From a cyanobacterium endosymbiont of Epithemia clementina EcSB (lineage in GTDB: Bacteria > Cyanobacteriota > Cyanobacteriia > Cyanobacteriales > Microcystaceae): a DNA stretch of 64,000 bases. Both the position numbers and the translations under genes were made by a program. The stretch covers positions 2,271,833 through 2,335,832 of the forward strand of contig NZ_CP123991.1 in the NCBI RefSeq assembly GCF_029919255.1, in the 5' to 3' direction. Each line of letters begins with the position of its first letter. Position 1 is the stretch's first letter. A model generated the notes under the pieces. It was not told where the DNA came from, ran no database searches, and saw only the letters and a program-made list of their open reading frames with translations. This document shows, one piece after another, positions 10,358 through 20,366 of this stretch.

Positions 10358-11107
10358 ATGACTCTTAAACTCATTGTCTCAAAGGATTTACCCACCGATC
10401 TCGATCAGGTCCGTCTTCCTAAACACGTAGCGGTAATAATGGATGGTAATGGACGCTGGGCTAAGCGTCGCGGACTTCCTCGTATAATGGGACATCAACG
10501 AGGTGTTGATACCCTTAAAGATTTACTTCGTTGTTGTCGTGACTGGAAAATTCCTGCATTGACTGCTTATGCTTTTTCAACGGAAAATTGGGGAAGACCT
10601 CTTGAAGAAGTAAAATTTTTGATGACTCTATTTGAACGGGTGTTACGTCGTGAACTGCGAGAAATGATGGAAGAAAACGTTAGGATCTCTTTTGTGGGAA
10701 ATTTAGAAGTTCTTCCTCCTTCCTTACAATTAGAGATCACCCGTTCTATGAACGATACTCAAGACAATACAGGGATTCAATTCACAGTGGCCACCAATTA
10801 TGGTGGACGTCAAGAGATTATCCAGGCTTGTCAGGCAATTGCTATTCAAATCCAAAAAGGTCTTTTAGCGCCAGAAGAAATTGATGAATCTCTATTTGAA
10901 CGCCATTTATATACTTCGGGAACTACTCATCCCGATCTTTTAATTCGTACAAGTGGGGAAATGCGAATTAGTAATTTTCTCCTTTGGCAATTAGCCTATG
11001 CTGAAATCTATGTCACTCAAACTCTCTGGCCAGATTTTAATCGAGAGGAATTTTATAAGGCTTTATTAGCTTATCAAAAACGGGAACGGCGATTTGGAAA
11101 AGTTTAG
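10358..11107 (+). CDS. uppS: Isoprenyl transferase (undecaprenyl diphosphate synthase)
   Basis: ATG start, 249 residues, normal family length. The signature [12 protein letters not shown] with catalytic D29 is near the N-terminus. [18 protein letters not shown] and SNFLLWQ complete the cis-prenyltransferase pattern. The enzyme extends farnesyl diphosphate with isopentenyl units to the C55 lipid carrier used for peptidoglycan and surface polysaccharide. A small gene on the same strand begins 82 nt after its stop, or overlaps it if an upstream TTG start is used. The region upstream is the 2.4-kb desert, so uppS must now have its own promoter. Confidence 0.95.
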   Translation: MTLKLIVSKDLPTDLDQVRLPKHVAVIMDGNGRWAKRRGLPRIMGHQRGVDTLKDLLRCCRDWKIPALTAYAFSTENWGRPLEEVKFLMTLFERVLRRELREMMEENVRISFVGNLEVLPPSLQLEITRSMNDTQDNTGIQFTVATNYGGRQEIIQACQAIAIQIQKGLLAPEEIDESLFERHLYTSGTTHPDLLIRTSGEMRISNFLLWQLAYAEIYVTQTLWPDFNREEFYKALLAYQKRERRFGKV

Positions 11108-11189
11108 TTCAAGCAAAAGAGTTTTATCTCTAGTGAAAATACTATATCTAGTTTATAGTAACTGCAAGCTGTTCGTTATTCAATTACTT

Positions 11190-11546
11190 ATGTTAACCTC
11201 TCGCCAGTATAGACAAAATTCTATTGAAGTGATCAAAAATCTTTCTAAACTATCAGAATCTGAGCAACTAGAAGCTGAGCAGAAGAAAAATATACTACTT
11301 TTAATAGAAAATTTAATAGAAAGAGAAGAGGCAACTTTTAAGATGATTATTGATTGTCTTTATGATGTTGGTTCAGTTAAATTAATCAATAAGAAGTTTT
11401 CTATTTGTCCCTTTAATCAATTAATGAAATTAATCGCTAAGTTTTCTAGACCTGGATTTCGCTGCATTGCCTTTTATTGGGTTCATAAAAATATCCCTAA
11501 ATTAACTACTAATTGGCTTTTAAAGAAAATGAATAAATTGGGATAA
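11190..11546 (+). CDS. Conserved small cyanobacterial protein of unknown function
   Basis: 118 residues from the ATG at 11190. The open frame continues upstream to a TTG at 11094 inside uppS. I prefer 11190 because the extra 32 residues do not look conserved and overlap uppS. The protein is helical and charged, with an EQKKNILLLIENLIEREE stretch and a basic C-terminal third. It has no membrane segment or motif that I can name. It probably forms a transcription unit with uppS. It faces tadA, whose 3' end is only about 30 bp away. Function unknown. Confidence 0.6.
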   Translation: MLTSRQYRQNSIEVIKNLSKLSESEQLEAEQKKNILLLIENLIEREEATFKMIIDCLYDVGSVKLINKKFSICPFNQLMKLIAKFSRPGFRCIAFYWVHKNIPKLTTNWLLKKMNKLG

Positions 11547-11577
11547 TCATTGTTAATTGTAAACTTCTTATCTTTTA

Positions 11578-12096
11578 TCAAACTTGTTGTCGTCGTTTCG
11601 CAAACCATTCTTGTAACTGTTGACGACATTCATCTTCATAGATGCCTGAAATAACGGCTAAACGATGATTAGAACAGTAACTATCAGGCAAATTCAGTAC
11701 TGTACGAATGGTTCCTGACTTAGGATCGTCACATCCATAAACGAGTAACCCTAAGCGAGATTGAATAATTGCTCCAGTACACATAGGACAGGGTTCAAGA
11801 GTGACGTAGAGAGTACAGTCCTTTAAATTCCAAGTATGCAATGTTTGAGCAGCAATGCGGATGGCCATGATTTCTGCATGAGCAGTGGGATCCTGATTTG
11901 TTTCTTTACAATTAGCTGTCTGGGCGACCAAATTACCCTGACTATTAACAATAATAGCCCCCACGGGGACTTCTCCCATTTCTCCCGCCTTTTGGCCAAG
12001 AATGAGTGCCTTTGCTATCCAATAACGATGAGTTTGATAAAGGGTTTGGGTAATCAATTGAGGCAACGGAACGAGAAACACAAAAATGGAGAACAA
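11578..12096 (-). CDS. tadA: tRNA-specific adenosine deaminase
   Basis: 172 residues. The cytidine-deaminase-fold zinc site is complete: HAE at 73-75 with the catalytic glutamate, and PCPMC with C103 and C106. TadA converts adenosine to inosine at the wobble position of tRNA-Arg(ACG), an essential step for decoding CGN codons. No ATG lies before the conserved core. The open frame begins at a TTG (12096), and another TTG about 40 bp inside would fit the family length better. The N-terminus is therefore uncertain. Confidence 0.9.
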   Translation of the reverse strand: MFSIFVFLVPLPQLITQTLYQTHRYWIAKALILGQKAGEMGEVPVGAIIVNSQGNLVAQTANCKETNQDPTAHAEIMAIRIAAQTLHTWNLKDCTLYVTLEPCPMCTGAIIQSRLGLLVYGCDDPKSGTIRTVLNLPDSYCSNHRLAVISGIYEDECRQQLQEWFAKRRQQV

Positions 12097-12556
12097 TAAG
12101 AGACGAAGACAGACAAAGACTCAAGCTGTTTCAAGAAACGTTTCAACAGCTTGGATAAACTTAAACGTTTACCAACTTAGATCTTAACAATTGAAAAGCA
12201 GTTCAACAGTATTTTTTTGTCAGATACACTGCTATCTTAAAACTATCAGGCTGAGTTTGAACGGCGTAAACTTCCCACTCTAAATCTTGACAATGAACAT
12301 TTATATATCTTTTAAGGTAAGGCAGTACTTAGTTTATAAGTTAAATATTTGACCTTAAGTTTTTTAGGGTTTTTAACTTTGAATAAATTTATACTGTATA
12401 AATCAATCTATAGATTGATTTTATTAAAGCAATATTGAAGTTTTAAGTGAAAAATACTAGATAGATTTTAATATTTATTAATAACTATTTCTGATAAAAT
12501 ACAGGCTCCCTATTAAGGACAAAGTTCTATTTAAGAAAATAAGGACTAGATTATTT
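12097..12556. other. Gene-free stretch with a 22-bp palindrome
   Basis: No gene recognised. A perfect 22-bp palindrome occupies 12400-12421. It lies about 135 bp downstream of the minus-strand hypothetical gene ending at 12557 and could mark the end of that transcript. Confidence 0.5.
12400..12421. repeat. 22-bp perfect palindrome
   Basis: The 11-bp arms meet without a spacer around the centre ctatag. It could be a protein-binding dyad or the remains of a hairpin. The sequence does not decide. Confidence 0.7.
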
Positions 12557-13792
12557 TTAGTTAGAGATAACTGGTGGTAGATTTAAAGACTTTATTTCTG
12601 CTTTTAACAATCCCGAATTACGCTCTAATTTAGGGGGTAAACCTTGATTATATGAAAATAAAGGCTCAGTTGATGTTTGAGTATGTTTAGCAGTGACTGG
12701 TAATTCAATAGCTGTAGATTCGGTCTTGGTCCTTCCTATGACTTTGAAGTCAAATTGATAAAACGATTTATGTTCAGTATTAAATAATTCAATAGTATAA
12801 TTAACCGGGTAGTGTTCCCTACTATAAATTTGAAAGGGGTAGTGAGTAATAGTAACTCCTGTTATGGTTTGTAGTAAAACTTCTCCTGACAAATACGGAA
12901 GACCTTCTAGTTTGTCCGGAATAACTAATGTTTTATTAAACGTATAAGGTAAAGTTTTTTCATGAAAACTGCAGTCTATTTTCATAACTATCTCATCAGT
13001 ATAAGGATGTCTTAATTGATAGCAAAGTTGCGCTGTCAAGGCTAATTCTTCTCCAAAATCTTGCACTTCAATTTTTCCTAAAATGGAAATATATTCGTCC
13101 GGATTGCCTTGAAACGTATCTTGCTCTAGTATAAGCTGGAGAGTTGGTGCTATTATTTTGTCCGATGAAGATAACTCAAGAAAATTCTTTGAGCTTTGTT
13201 GATAATTTGTCCTATAGTTATCGAGTAACGGCTCTACTTTCTCCTGTACCAATTTCTTCAATTTATGTAGATAAAACTGGGCTTTCTCATTAGAGAAGTC
13301 GTTAATGTAGGGAGTTCTACAAATTTCCAATTTATTGGAATGATTAAACTGAGATAAATCTTTTGTTTCTTCTTCTATAGAAATATCATGAATAGGATCT
13401 CTGAAATAGTCGATTTGCGCATCAAAAGGATTTTGGTTAGTCACAGTATCTAAAATCTGAAGTTTTAGAGTTTTTTGCCAAGTTTTACCAAGCAGTTCTG
13501 ACATGATATCGCTACGACAGCATATTTCCAGAATTCCAGCAGATAATTCTCTAAATGAGAAAATCATCACCAACCCCTGTAGATTGACGTGACGAGAATA
13601 GTGTTGAGTATTATGCCTGGAATCTTCACCGGTTTGGGTTTGATGACTAATGCGAACTTCAAGATTACTATCAAGGTGATTAGAATTAGCAAGAAGACGA
13701 TAAATACCTGGTTCAATTTTGAAGGTTGATGTGGGAATAGAAACCCATTGATGATCGCCTTCTTTTTGAATCAGAAATTCCCAAGGTTTCAT
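12557..13792 (-). CDS. Conserved cyanobacterial hypothetical protein downstream of hisS
   Basis: ATG start, 411 residues, 11 nt after the hisS stop on the same strand, so almost certainly co-transcribed with hisS. It begins MKPWEFLIQKEGD and is rich in beta-strand-like alternation, with a hydrophilic linker around residues 130-210. I see no signal peptide, membrane helix or catalytic motif. The opening MKPWEFLIQ resembles conserved cyanobacterial hypothetical proteins, from memory. The N-terminal 120 residues look like a beta-sandwich module, but this is an impression and not a detected domain. Function unknown. Confidence 0.7.
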   Translation of the reverse strand: MKPWEFLIQKEGDHQWVSIPTSTFKIEPGIYRLLANSNHLDSNLEVRISHQTQTGEDSRHNTQHYSRHVNLQGLVMIFSFRELSAGILEICCRSDIMSELLGKTWQKTLKLQILDTVTNQNPFDAQIDYFRDPIHDISIEEETKDLSQFNHSNKLEICRTPYINDFSNEKAQFYLHKLKKLVQEKVEPLLDNYRTNYQQSSKNFLELSSSDKIIAPTLQLILEQDTFQGNPDEYISILGKIEVQDFGEELALTAQLCYQLRHPYTDEIVMKIDCSFHEKTLPYTFNKTLVIPDKLEGLPYLSGEVLLQTITGVTITHYPFQIYSREHYPVNYTIELFNTEHKSFYQFDFKVIGRTKTESTAIELPVTAKHTQTSTEPLFSYNQGLPPKLERNSGLLKAEIKSLNLPPVISN

Positions 13793-13803
13793 TGCTACTT
13801 GCT

Positions 13804-15102
13804 CTATATAGTTACCCGTTTGTTTAATATGTGTCTGGCCAACTGTTCTTTAAGTTCCTCAACTTGACTAATTAATTCTTCTTGGGTTAAAGTGCTCTGT
13901 TCTTTGCTGGCTAACCATTTAAGTTGAACGGTTTGAGTGTCAGCTTCCGTATCTCCCAATACAAGACAAGCAACCGCTCCACTTCGATCAGCTCGCTTAA
14001 ATTGTTTCCCAAAAGCACCGCCACTGAGGTCTAATTCTACAGTTAACCCTTCATGACGTAACTTTTGGGCTATAATCAGGGCTTTGCTTTCAGCCTTTTC
14101 ACCTTTAGACACGATATAGAAATCGGGAGATGTATTTGGGGTATCTTGGATTTTTTTTAGGAGAATTATTAGGCGTTCTATTCCAATCGCCCATCCTATA
14201 GCTGGGATATTAGGTCCACCTAGTTCAGCCACTAAACCATCATAGCGACCTCCCCCACAAACCGTCGCTTGTGCGCCAAGATCCTCTGACGTAATTTCAA
14301 AGGCGGTATGAGTATAGTAATCCAAACCCCTCACGAGACAAGGATTGAGTAGATAATCAATATTTAAGTCTGTTAAAAATTGTTGAACTTGGTCAAAATG
14401 TTTCCGGGATTCATTCCCCAAATACTGGATAATATTAGGGGCACTTTGATTGATTTCTTTTATCCGTTCATTTTTACTATCTAGAATGCGCAAAGGGTTT
14501 CTTTCTAGACGATCTTGAGAATCAAGATCCAATTCATCTTTATAGGGAAGAAAATAATTAACTAAGGCTTCTCGATAGCTTTGTCTATCACGGCGATCAC
14601 CGACAGAATTCAGATCTAATTTTAAATTTTGTAGTCCTAATGTTTTGAGAATATCCGTTGCTAAGGCAATCACCTCCACATCTGCTCTAGGATCGCCACT
14701 ACCGAATAATTCTAGACCGATTTGATTAAATTGCCGTTGACGGCCAGCTTGAGGACGTTCATAGCGAAACATTGGTCCTTTATACCATAATCTTTGTACT
14801 CCTCCTATGGCGTAGAGGTTGTTTTGTAAAAAAGCACGAACTACGCCGGCCGTTCCTTCTGGACGCAAGGTTAAAGAACGATCCCCCCTATCTTTGAAGG
14901 TATACATTTCTTTGCCAACCACGTCGGTAGCTTCTCCTATACCTCGTTCAAACAAAGACGTTTGCTCAAAAATGGGGGCGCGAATTTCCTGATACATTGC
15001 TCTACCAAGAATTTCTGTAGTGACGGTTTCTACATATCGCCAGTATCCAATCTCTGCTGGCAGGATATCTCGTGTTCCTGGTACTGTTTGAATTATACCC
15101 AT
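13804..15102 (-). CDS. hisS: Histidyl-tRNA synthetase
   Basis: ATG start, 432 residues, standard bacterial length. Class II motif 2 is seen in LTLRPEGTAGVVRAF. The histidine-specific signatures are GLDYYTHTAFEI and GGGRYDGL. The C-terminal anticodon-binding domain covers about residues 330-420. The enzyme charges tRNA-His in the cytoplasm. It is the first gene of a two-gene unit with the hypothetical gene ending at 12557. Its promoter should lie in the 1.2 kb upstream. Confidence 0.97.
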   Translation of the reverse strand: MGIIQTVPGTRDILPAEIGYWRYVETVTTEILGRAMYQEIRAPIFEQTSLFERGIGEATDVVGKEMYTFKDRGDRSLTLRPEGTAGVVRAFLQNNLYAIGGVQRLWYKGPMFRYERPQAGRQRQFNQIGLELFGSGDPRADVEVIALATDILKTLGLQNLKLDLNSVGDRRDRQSYREALVNYFLPYKDELDLDSQDRLERNPLRILDSKNERIKEINQSAPNIIQYLGNESRKHFDQVQQFLTDLNIDYLLNPCLVRGLDYYTHTAFEITSEDLGAQATVCGGGRYDGLVAELGGPNIPAIGWAIGIERLIILLKKIQDTPNTSPDFYIVSKGEKAESKALIIAQKLRHEGLTVELDLSGGAFGKQFKRADRSGAVACLVLGDTEADTQTVQLKWLASKEQSTLTQEELISQVEELKEQLARHILNKRVTI

Positions 15103-16315
15103 TGGGGCTGCACTTAAATTTTGAAATTTACGCTAATGTAACGCAAATTATTATAAAGCAATTAGCCGTCACCATAATAAAACAGATTACTTATTTCTAG
15201 TTAAATAGGCTTTTATAAATGAGTAATTAGACATAAATAAAAACACTATATTAAGCACTTATAACAAAGCTTAATTAAATTTAATTTAAATTTCTGTGTT
15301 TATTTTTTAGTTAATCAATTTCTTTAGTTTTCTAACCTATAATGAGAACCCTCTCCACTGCTCATCCATGTCTAAATATAGTTAATATGGCGTATGTAAC
15401 TGCCATATAATCATGTCCATCTTCTTTTGTTTTATATGATTTGTTCACAATTCTAAGGAATAAGTAAACTGCAATTAGCGAATGACCAGAGCATTAAGTC
15501 TGATTTATCTAGATATTTGAAATAGATTGCTTACACAGCTTTGCAGAGAATCTAATAATCTAATTAATCCAAGTTTGTTCCATCTATCAATGGTTTTGAG
15601 AACTGTCGAGAAAACTTATTTCAAATGAATGGCAATTTTCCTCGCATTCTAACGTATTACTGAAAATCTAATGTTACTAGCTCTATCCTTTCCTCTTTGA
15701 GGAACTTTTTCAGCTTTACTTCATCCAGAATAAGAGCCCCTTCTCTCCGATTTTTAAAAAACCTAAGACGAGGAGATAATATCAGTTAATTAGAGTTATA
15801 GTAATTAATTTTGCTAGCCTATTCTAGTATCTATTTGTAGCGATTACTTTTAGATCTGTAACACTCACTGGTTAACATAATACTACTCACTTACGTCCTA
15901 CTACTCGGACTAAGTACTACAAGTCAGTAACTAATAACTTCCAAAACTTTTATCATAATTGTACTTAACAACTCTAATAATCAAGTTTTTGGAGTTATTA
16001 AAACCTTGCAAAACAAGACTTTCAGCTTTCATTGATTAAAATTTTATCACAACTAGTTTAGAAGACTTATAATCCTCCAAGTTTATGACTGCTTAAGATT
16101 ATAATGAGATTACGGCTAATGTCTCCTGTATTTGTTTTCAAAAAGACCTGCCCCTTCCCGAGTTTTTTCTGTAAACTGAGTTCAGTAAGTGAGCACTCCT
16201 CTTTTATTGCCGAAAGGAGATACGTCATTATGTGATGCTAACAACTTATAGCAATAAAGCTATAACTTTTTTTATAAAAAAATCAGTTATTTATAGGAAT
16301 TATTTATAATAAAAT
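15103..16315. other. 1.2-kb gene-free stretch between hisS and the DUF2993 gene
   Basis: Divergent promoter region with no intact gene. A short minus-strand reading frame around 15660-15770 has coding-like composition, but I could not tie it to a family. It may be a small remnant. Confidence 0.4.
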
Positions 16316-17104
16316 ATGGAATTTTTTACAGTCTTTTTGTCAAGTTTGTTAATGGTTTTTTCTCCTGTTAGCCTAGTAGTTGATACAGTTGTAGCTGATA
16401 CTATTCGTTCTCGAGTCAATGACGTTGAAGAATTGGCAGTCCGAATTGATAATACTCCTAGTTACCAATCAACTCAAGGAAAAATTGATCGGGTTCGTAT
16501 TGCTAGTCGAGGTATAGAACCGATTGAAGATTTTAGAATAGAAGCTCTTGAACTAGAAACTGATTCCATTGATGTTAACATCAACAATCTACAAACTAAT
16601 AATATTAAAGGAATTAGACAGTCTTTACGAAAACCATTACAAGGGGGATTAAGTTTAATTATTAAAGAAAAAGATATTAATCAAGCTCTAAAATCGGATA
16701 AAATCAGAGAAACATTACAAAAAACTATTAATAGTATAGTTCCTGAACAAGTTCCTAAATTTAAGATATTAACCCTTAATGTTGAATTTAAACCTAAAAA
16801 TCGCCTAGGAATTAAAGTAAAATTACAGCAATTAAAAAAGTCTGATGAGGAAAATCCCCCTGAAACTATAGCACTAAACTTGGAAGCAGGATTTAAAGTC
16901 AAAGATGGACGATCAATCCAAGTCCTTGATCCGAGGGGTGAATTAAATGATAGAACTCTATCAAAAAAAATTTTAGGTCGCTTTCAGCAATTTGATTTAG
17001 CTGTCCTAGAAGGACAAGGTATTATTGCTAGACTACTCAAATTCAAAGTAGATGAGGAAAGTCTCGCTCTTGTCTCGTTTATTCGTTTAGAACCGTTAAA
17101 ATAA
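16316..17104 (+). CDS. DUF2993 (LmeA-like) lipid-binding family protein
   Basis: ATG start, 262 residues. A hydrophobic N-terminus (about 1-25) looks like a signal or membrane anchor. The first third carries a repeated amphipathic pattern (VRIDNTPSYQSTQGKIDRVR) that I associate with DUF2993. This family belongs to tubular lipid-binding proteins and includes the actinobacterial phospholipid-binding protein LmeA. A role in envelope lipid handling is inferred from the family. The GerMN gene follows 82 nt later on the same strand, so the two may be one unit. Confidence 0.7.
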   Translation: MEFFTVFLSSLLMVFSPVSLVVDTVVADTIRSRVNDVEELAVRIDNTPSYQSTQGKIDRVRIASRGIEPIEDFRIEALELETDSIDVNINNLQTNNIKGIRQSLRKPLQGGLSLIIKEKDINQALKSDKIRETLQKTINSIVPEQVPKFKILTLNVEFKPKNRLGIKVKLQQLKKSDEENPPETIALNLEAGFKVKDGRSIQVLDPRGELNDRTLSKKILGRFQQFDLAVLEGQGIIARLLKFKVDEESLALVSFIRLEPLK

Positions 17105-17186
17105 GAGGAAAAATCTAAAGAATGGTAAGGTAACCTGATTAACAAACACTATAAACTTTTATCAAAGATAAAAACAGGAGATAACT

Positions 17187-17798
17187 ATGGATAATCGCCA
17201 TAACAATCATAAAAAAAATCGTTTATCTATTGGATTTATTAGTGGAATCATAGTTGCTATTTTAGCGACGGGAAGCATAGTAACCTGGTGGTCTATAAAC
17301 ACTTTAAAAACATCCAACGACTCAACCAAAAATTCTACTGAAAGCCCAATAATTAAAGATAATATTAAGATAGAGCTGGGAGAAGTTTACTGGTTAAATG
17401 ATAAAGGTGACCGTTTTGAATTGTCAGCAAGTCCAGTGATTGTCGAAAAATCAAGTAACAATCAAGAGATATTAAAAACTGCTCTAGAAAGTTTATTAGC
17501 AGGTTCTACAAAACTTAAACAAATCACCACAATTCCTCAAGGAACTGAGTTGTTAAACCTTACTGTAGATAAAGAAGGAGTAAAAGTTGATTTATCCCGA
17601 GAATTTATTACAGGAGGTGGTAGCGCGTCCATGACAGGCCGTTTAGCCCAAATTCTCTACACAGCTACCAGTCTTGATCCTAACACCAAAGTTTGGTTAA
17701 CAATAGACGGACGACCTTTGGAAGTTTTAGGAGAAGAAGGATTAGAAATTGAACAACCAATAACCCGTCAATGGTTTAACGAAAACTTTGAATTGTAG
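17187..17798 (+). CDS. GerMN-domain lipoprotein-like or membrane-anchored protein
   Basis: ATG start, 203 residues, preceded by the good ribosome site aggag. A basic N-terminus is followed by one membrane segment (about 15-36). A low-complexity linker and then a single GerMN domain (about 60-195) follow. The domain is recognisable from VKVDLSREF, the SMTGRLAQILYTAT helix and the VWLTIDGRPL strand. GerMN domains occur in envelope proteins of non-sporulating bacteria and are thought to bind cell-wall or lipid ligands. No enzymatic motif is visible. The nagB gene converges on it. Confidence 0.8.
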   Translation: MDNRHNNHKKNRLSIGFISGIIVAILATGSIVTWWSINTLKTSNDSTKNSTESPIIKDNIKIELGEVYWLNDKGDRFELSASPVIVEKSSNNQEILKTALESLLAGSTKLKQITTIPQGTELLNLTVDKEGVKVDLSREFITGGGSASMTGRLAQILYTATSLDPNTKVWLTIDGRPLEVLGEEGLEIEQPITRQWFNENFEL

Positions 17799-17842
17799 TT
17801 TTGATTATCTTAACTATTTTGAAGAATTAGAAGTATCTATTC

Positions 17843-18640
17843 TTAAAGTAAATGAGCCGAGTTTTGCTCCAAAAATAAATCTGCATCCAAGTGTTTCCGT
17901 AAAATTGAAGCTGGACAATGGGTGTTGATATGCTTTGTAAGCATCGTTTCAACGATTTTTGCTTTATTTCTTCCAAGTGCAAGACAAATAATTTTACGAG
18001 ATAACAAAATCATGGGAATAGTCAGAGTGATGGCATATTTTGGAACTTCATTTAAGTGAGAAAAGTGTCCTTGATTAACCTGTACTTGACGGGTTTCCTC
18101 ATCTAAGCGAACTAATTTGACCCAATAAGAATCATCAAATTTAGCAACAGCAGGTTCATTAAAAGCTAAATGTCCATTAGTTCCAATTCCTAAACAACAT
18201 AAATCAATGGGGTGTTCTTGTAAAAGTTCGGTATAACGATCACATTCTTCAACAGGTTCTAGAGTATTTCCTTGAATATAGTGAAATTGTTTCGGATAAA
18301 CTCGCTTTTCTACTTTATTTTGTAGATAGTGGCAAAAACTAGCTTGATGTTTTTCATGGATGCCTAAATATTCATCTAGATGAAATAGGGTGATACGATT
18401 CCAATCTATTTTCTGAGTAGCAATCAAAGCATCAAGAAACTGCAACTGTGAGTTTCCTGTTGCCAATATTACTCTCGCTTCCTCCTTTTCTTCTAATACT
18501 TTCGATAAGTGTTTTTGAGTAATTTCTGCTGATCTTTCAGCCAAGTCTTTTTCAGTTTTAGAAATATAAACTGAAAGGGTATCAACCTTAAATTGATGTT
18601 TAGATTCCATCAAGAATTGTAAAATGCTCTCTACTTTCAT
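17843..18640 (-). CDS. nagB: Glucosamine-6-phosphate deaminase
   Basis: ATG start, 265 residues, the normal length. The active-site segment HLDEYLGI holds the enolising aspartate, and GIGTNGHLAFNEP is the second signature. The family often shows NGH here instead of the E. coli DGH. The N-terminal ATGNSQLQ stretch fits the substrate phosphate loop. The enzyme converts glucosamine-6-phosphate to fructose-6-phosphate and ammonia. In this setting it would recycle amino sugars from cell-wall turnover. It stands alone and converges on the GerMN gene with a 44-bp gap. Confidence 0.9.
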   Translation of the reverse strand: MKVESILQFLMESKHQFKVDTLSVYISKTEKDLAERSAEITQKHLSKVLEEKEEARVILATGNSQLQFLDALIATQKIDWNRITLFHLDEYLGIHEKHQASFCHYLQNKVEKRVYPKQFHYIQGNTLEPVEECDRYTELLQEHPIDLCCLGIGTNGHLAFNEPAVAKFDDSYWVKLVRLDEETRQVQVNQGHFSHLNEVPKYAITLTIPMILLSRKIICLALGRNKAKIVETMLTKHINTHCPASILRKHLDADLFLEQNSAHLL

Positions 18641-19084
18641 TCTAGCGTATAACTTAAATTTGAGAATTCACTTGTTTTTTTGGGGAATATCTGGAGTGTA
18701 GTCAAGATCGCTTAAAAGATAACCTTATATTTTAAAATTCGTAAAGAATTAAATTGACATCAGTTTGAGGGGAACTGAGTCCAAAGATTTGAGATTGTCT
18801 AACTTCTTTAAACTTCACTTTACGCTCCGTAATTTTGGACTTATGCTTAAGATAGAAACATCATTGGTTCGCTGTTATTTTTAAGGGAATCAGATTATGA
18901 TCGATATCATCCAACAAACAAGGCAACTAATCAGTCTTGATTCGTCGATAGCATTTGTTCAATGGGTGAGGTATACTAAAATTTAGGTTTATTCTTAATA
19001 CTTGATGTCCCGGATAGTGAAATTGACTGACGTCCTGTATGATTGGGATCTTTCGAAGGGTAGTTCAACGAAAGGAGGAACTCT
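18641..19084. other. Divergent intergenic region nagB/clpS
   Basis: No gene recognised apart from a 30-codon frame starting at 18897 that resembles nothing I know. The region must hold the promoters of nagB and clpS. The clpS ribosome site aaaggagg lies at 19071-19078. Confidence 0.5.
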
Positions 19085-19378
19085 GTGTCTACTGAAGTAA
19101 TCGAAAGGCGATCGCCATTTAGTACAAGTATTCGAAAGCCAGCTCCTCGCTATCGCGTTTTACTCCATAATGATGACTTTAACTCTATGGAGTACGTCGT
19201 TCAGACTTTAACGCAGACAGTGGCAGGGATGACTCAAGCACGAGCAGTTGGTATCATGATGGAAGCTCATAATAATGGGACGGCTTTAGTTATTACCTGT
19301 GCTTTGGAACACGCTGAGTTTTATTGTGAAACTCTTAAAAATCACGGGTTGACTAGCACTATCGAACCAGATGATTAA
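19085..19378 (+). CDS. clpS: ATP-dependent Clp protease adaptor ClpS
   Basis: 97 residues, starting with GTG, supported by the strong ribosome site aaaggagg 6 nt upstream. The core RYRVLLHNDDFNSMEYVV contains the HNDD pair that reads N-degron residues, and the helices after it are of normal length. ClpS delivers substrates with destabilising N-terminal residues to the ClpC/ClpP protease. The next gene, a membrane protease, starts 28 nt later. Confidence 0.95.
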   Translation: MSTEVIERRSPFSTSIRKPAPRYRVLLHNDDFNSMEYVVQTLTQTVAGMTQARAVGIMMEAHNNGTALVITCALEHAEFYCETLKNHGLTSTIEPDD

Positions 19379-19406
19379 TTGTCTTTGTAGCTGCAACTTT
19401 TAACCC

Positions 19407-20234
19407 TTGAAATCTGATCTTACTCGTATTAGTCATTGCCCAGCACCAATTCGGCTGGGGATTTTTGTTGTCATATTATTAATACTGTGGATTCCAGTGG
19501 CAATTCCCATCTATTTGGCACTTAGATCTGACCCAAATTTGACAACGATAGTTAGTATGGGATTATTATATTTAGAGTTTATTGGGCTGTTATTTATTTG
19601 GAATAGAAATATTTATCGTAATTTTTATTGGTGGAAGCAATATGGATTAGTTTTAAGCAAAAAAAATAGACTAGAATTTTTCAAAGGATTAAGTCTTGGC
19701 TTAGGATTTACTTTAAGTTTGTTTATTGTTGAATCAATTTTAGGGTGGGTCAATTTTTCTATCCCTTCTCTAAGAATTATTAAGGTAATTTTTGAAGGAT
19801 TGTTAAGTGCTTTAGGCATTGCATTTGCTGAGGAGTTATTGTTTCGGGGGTGGTTATTAGAAGAGTTAAACCGAAATTATATTTCGTCAACTGTGTTATG
19901 GGTTGATTCTCTACTTTTTGCCGGATTGCATTTCGTTAAACCGTTAACAGAAGTTGTTAGAACTTTTCCGCAATTTCCTGCCTTATTATTGTTAGGACTA
20001 ATCTTAGTTTGGGCTAAACGTGGCCATGGAAACCGTTTAGGAATTTGCATTGGTTTACATGGAGGATTAGTGTGGGGGTTTTATATCTTAAATGTGGGTC
20101 AACTTTTAGACTACACAGACAAAATATCTCCTTGGATCACAGGAATTGATAATAATCCTATTGCCGGAGTGATGGGATTGTTGTTTCTTGGAATTTTAAG
20201 TCTTTGGATAAGAAGAAAAGCCAAGATAAATTAA
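19407..20234 (+). CDS. CPBP (Abi/CAAX-like) intramembrane metalloprotease
   Basis: 275 residues from a TTG codon. No ATG lies before the first membrane segment, so the start is uncertain. Several hydrophobic helices are evident. The family signatures are EELLFRGW (EExxxR) near residue 141, the histidine in LHFVKP, and the GLHGG stretch near the C-terminus. Members of this family cleave prenylated or other membrane proteins or act as membrane scaffolds. The target here is unknown. It follows clpS by 28 nt, and two hairpins lie just after its stop. Confidence 0.85.
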   Translation: MKSDLTRISHCPAPIRLGIFVVILLILWIPVAIPIYLALRSDPNLTTIVSMGLLYLEFIGLLFIWNRNIYRNFYWWKQYGLVLSKKNRLEFFKGLSLGLGFTLSLFIVESILGWVNFSIPSLRIIKVIFEGLLSALGIAFAEELLFRGWLLEELNRNYISSTVLWVDSLLFAGLHFVKPLTEVVRTFPQFPALLLLGLILVWAKRGHGNRLGICIGLHGGLVWGFYILNVGQLLDYTDKISPWITGIDNNPIAGVMGLLFLGILSLWIRRKAKIN

Positions 20235-20260
20235 TTATATAGATAGTTTAATTACACGAT

Positions 20261-20291
20261 AGTTTAGTTATCTTTTAAAGATAACTAAACT
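20261..20291 (+). terminator. Hairpin just downstream of the CPBP gene
   Basis: The 15-bp perfect arms at 20261-20275 and 20277-20291 lie 27 nt after the stop. The A/T-rich stem lacks a following T-run, so termination is likely but not certain. Confidence 0.5.
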
Positions 20292-20366
20292 TAAAATTGA
20301 CTGCAATTATCATAAATTCAGAAATTTCTGTAAGCAGAACTATTGACTGTTGTTTGTTTACTCTTC

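Noticed and set aside
11094-11189. Upstream extension of the small gene after uppS
   Set aside because: It requires a TTG inside uppS. The added residues look non-conserved, and an ATG follows at 11190.
15500-15790. Possible family 61 glycosyltransferase remnant on the minus strand
   Set aside because: Only one short stretch was reminiscent of that family and the following blocks did not match, so the resemblance is probably chance.
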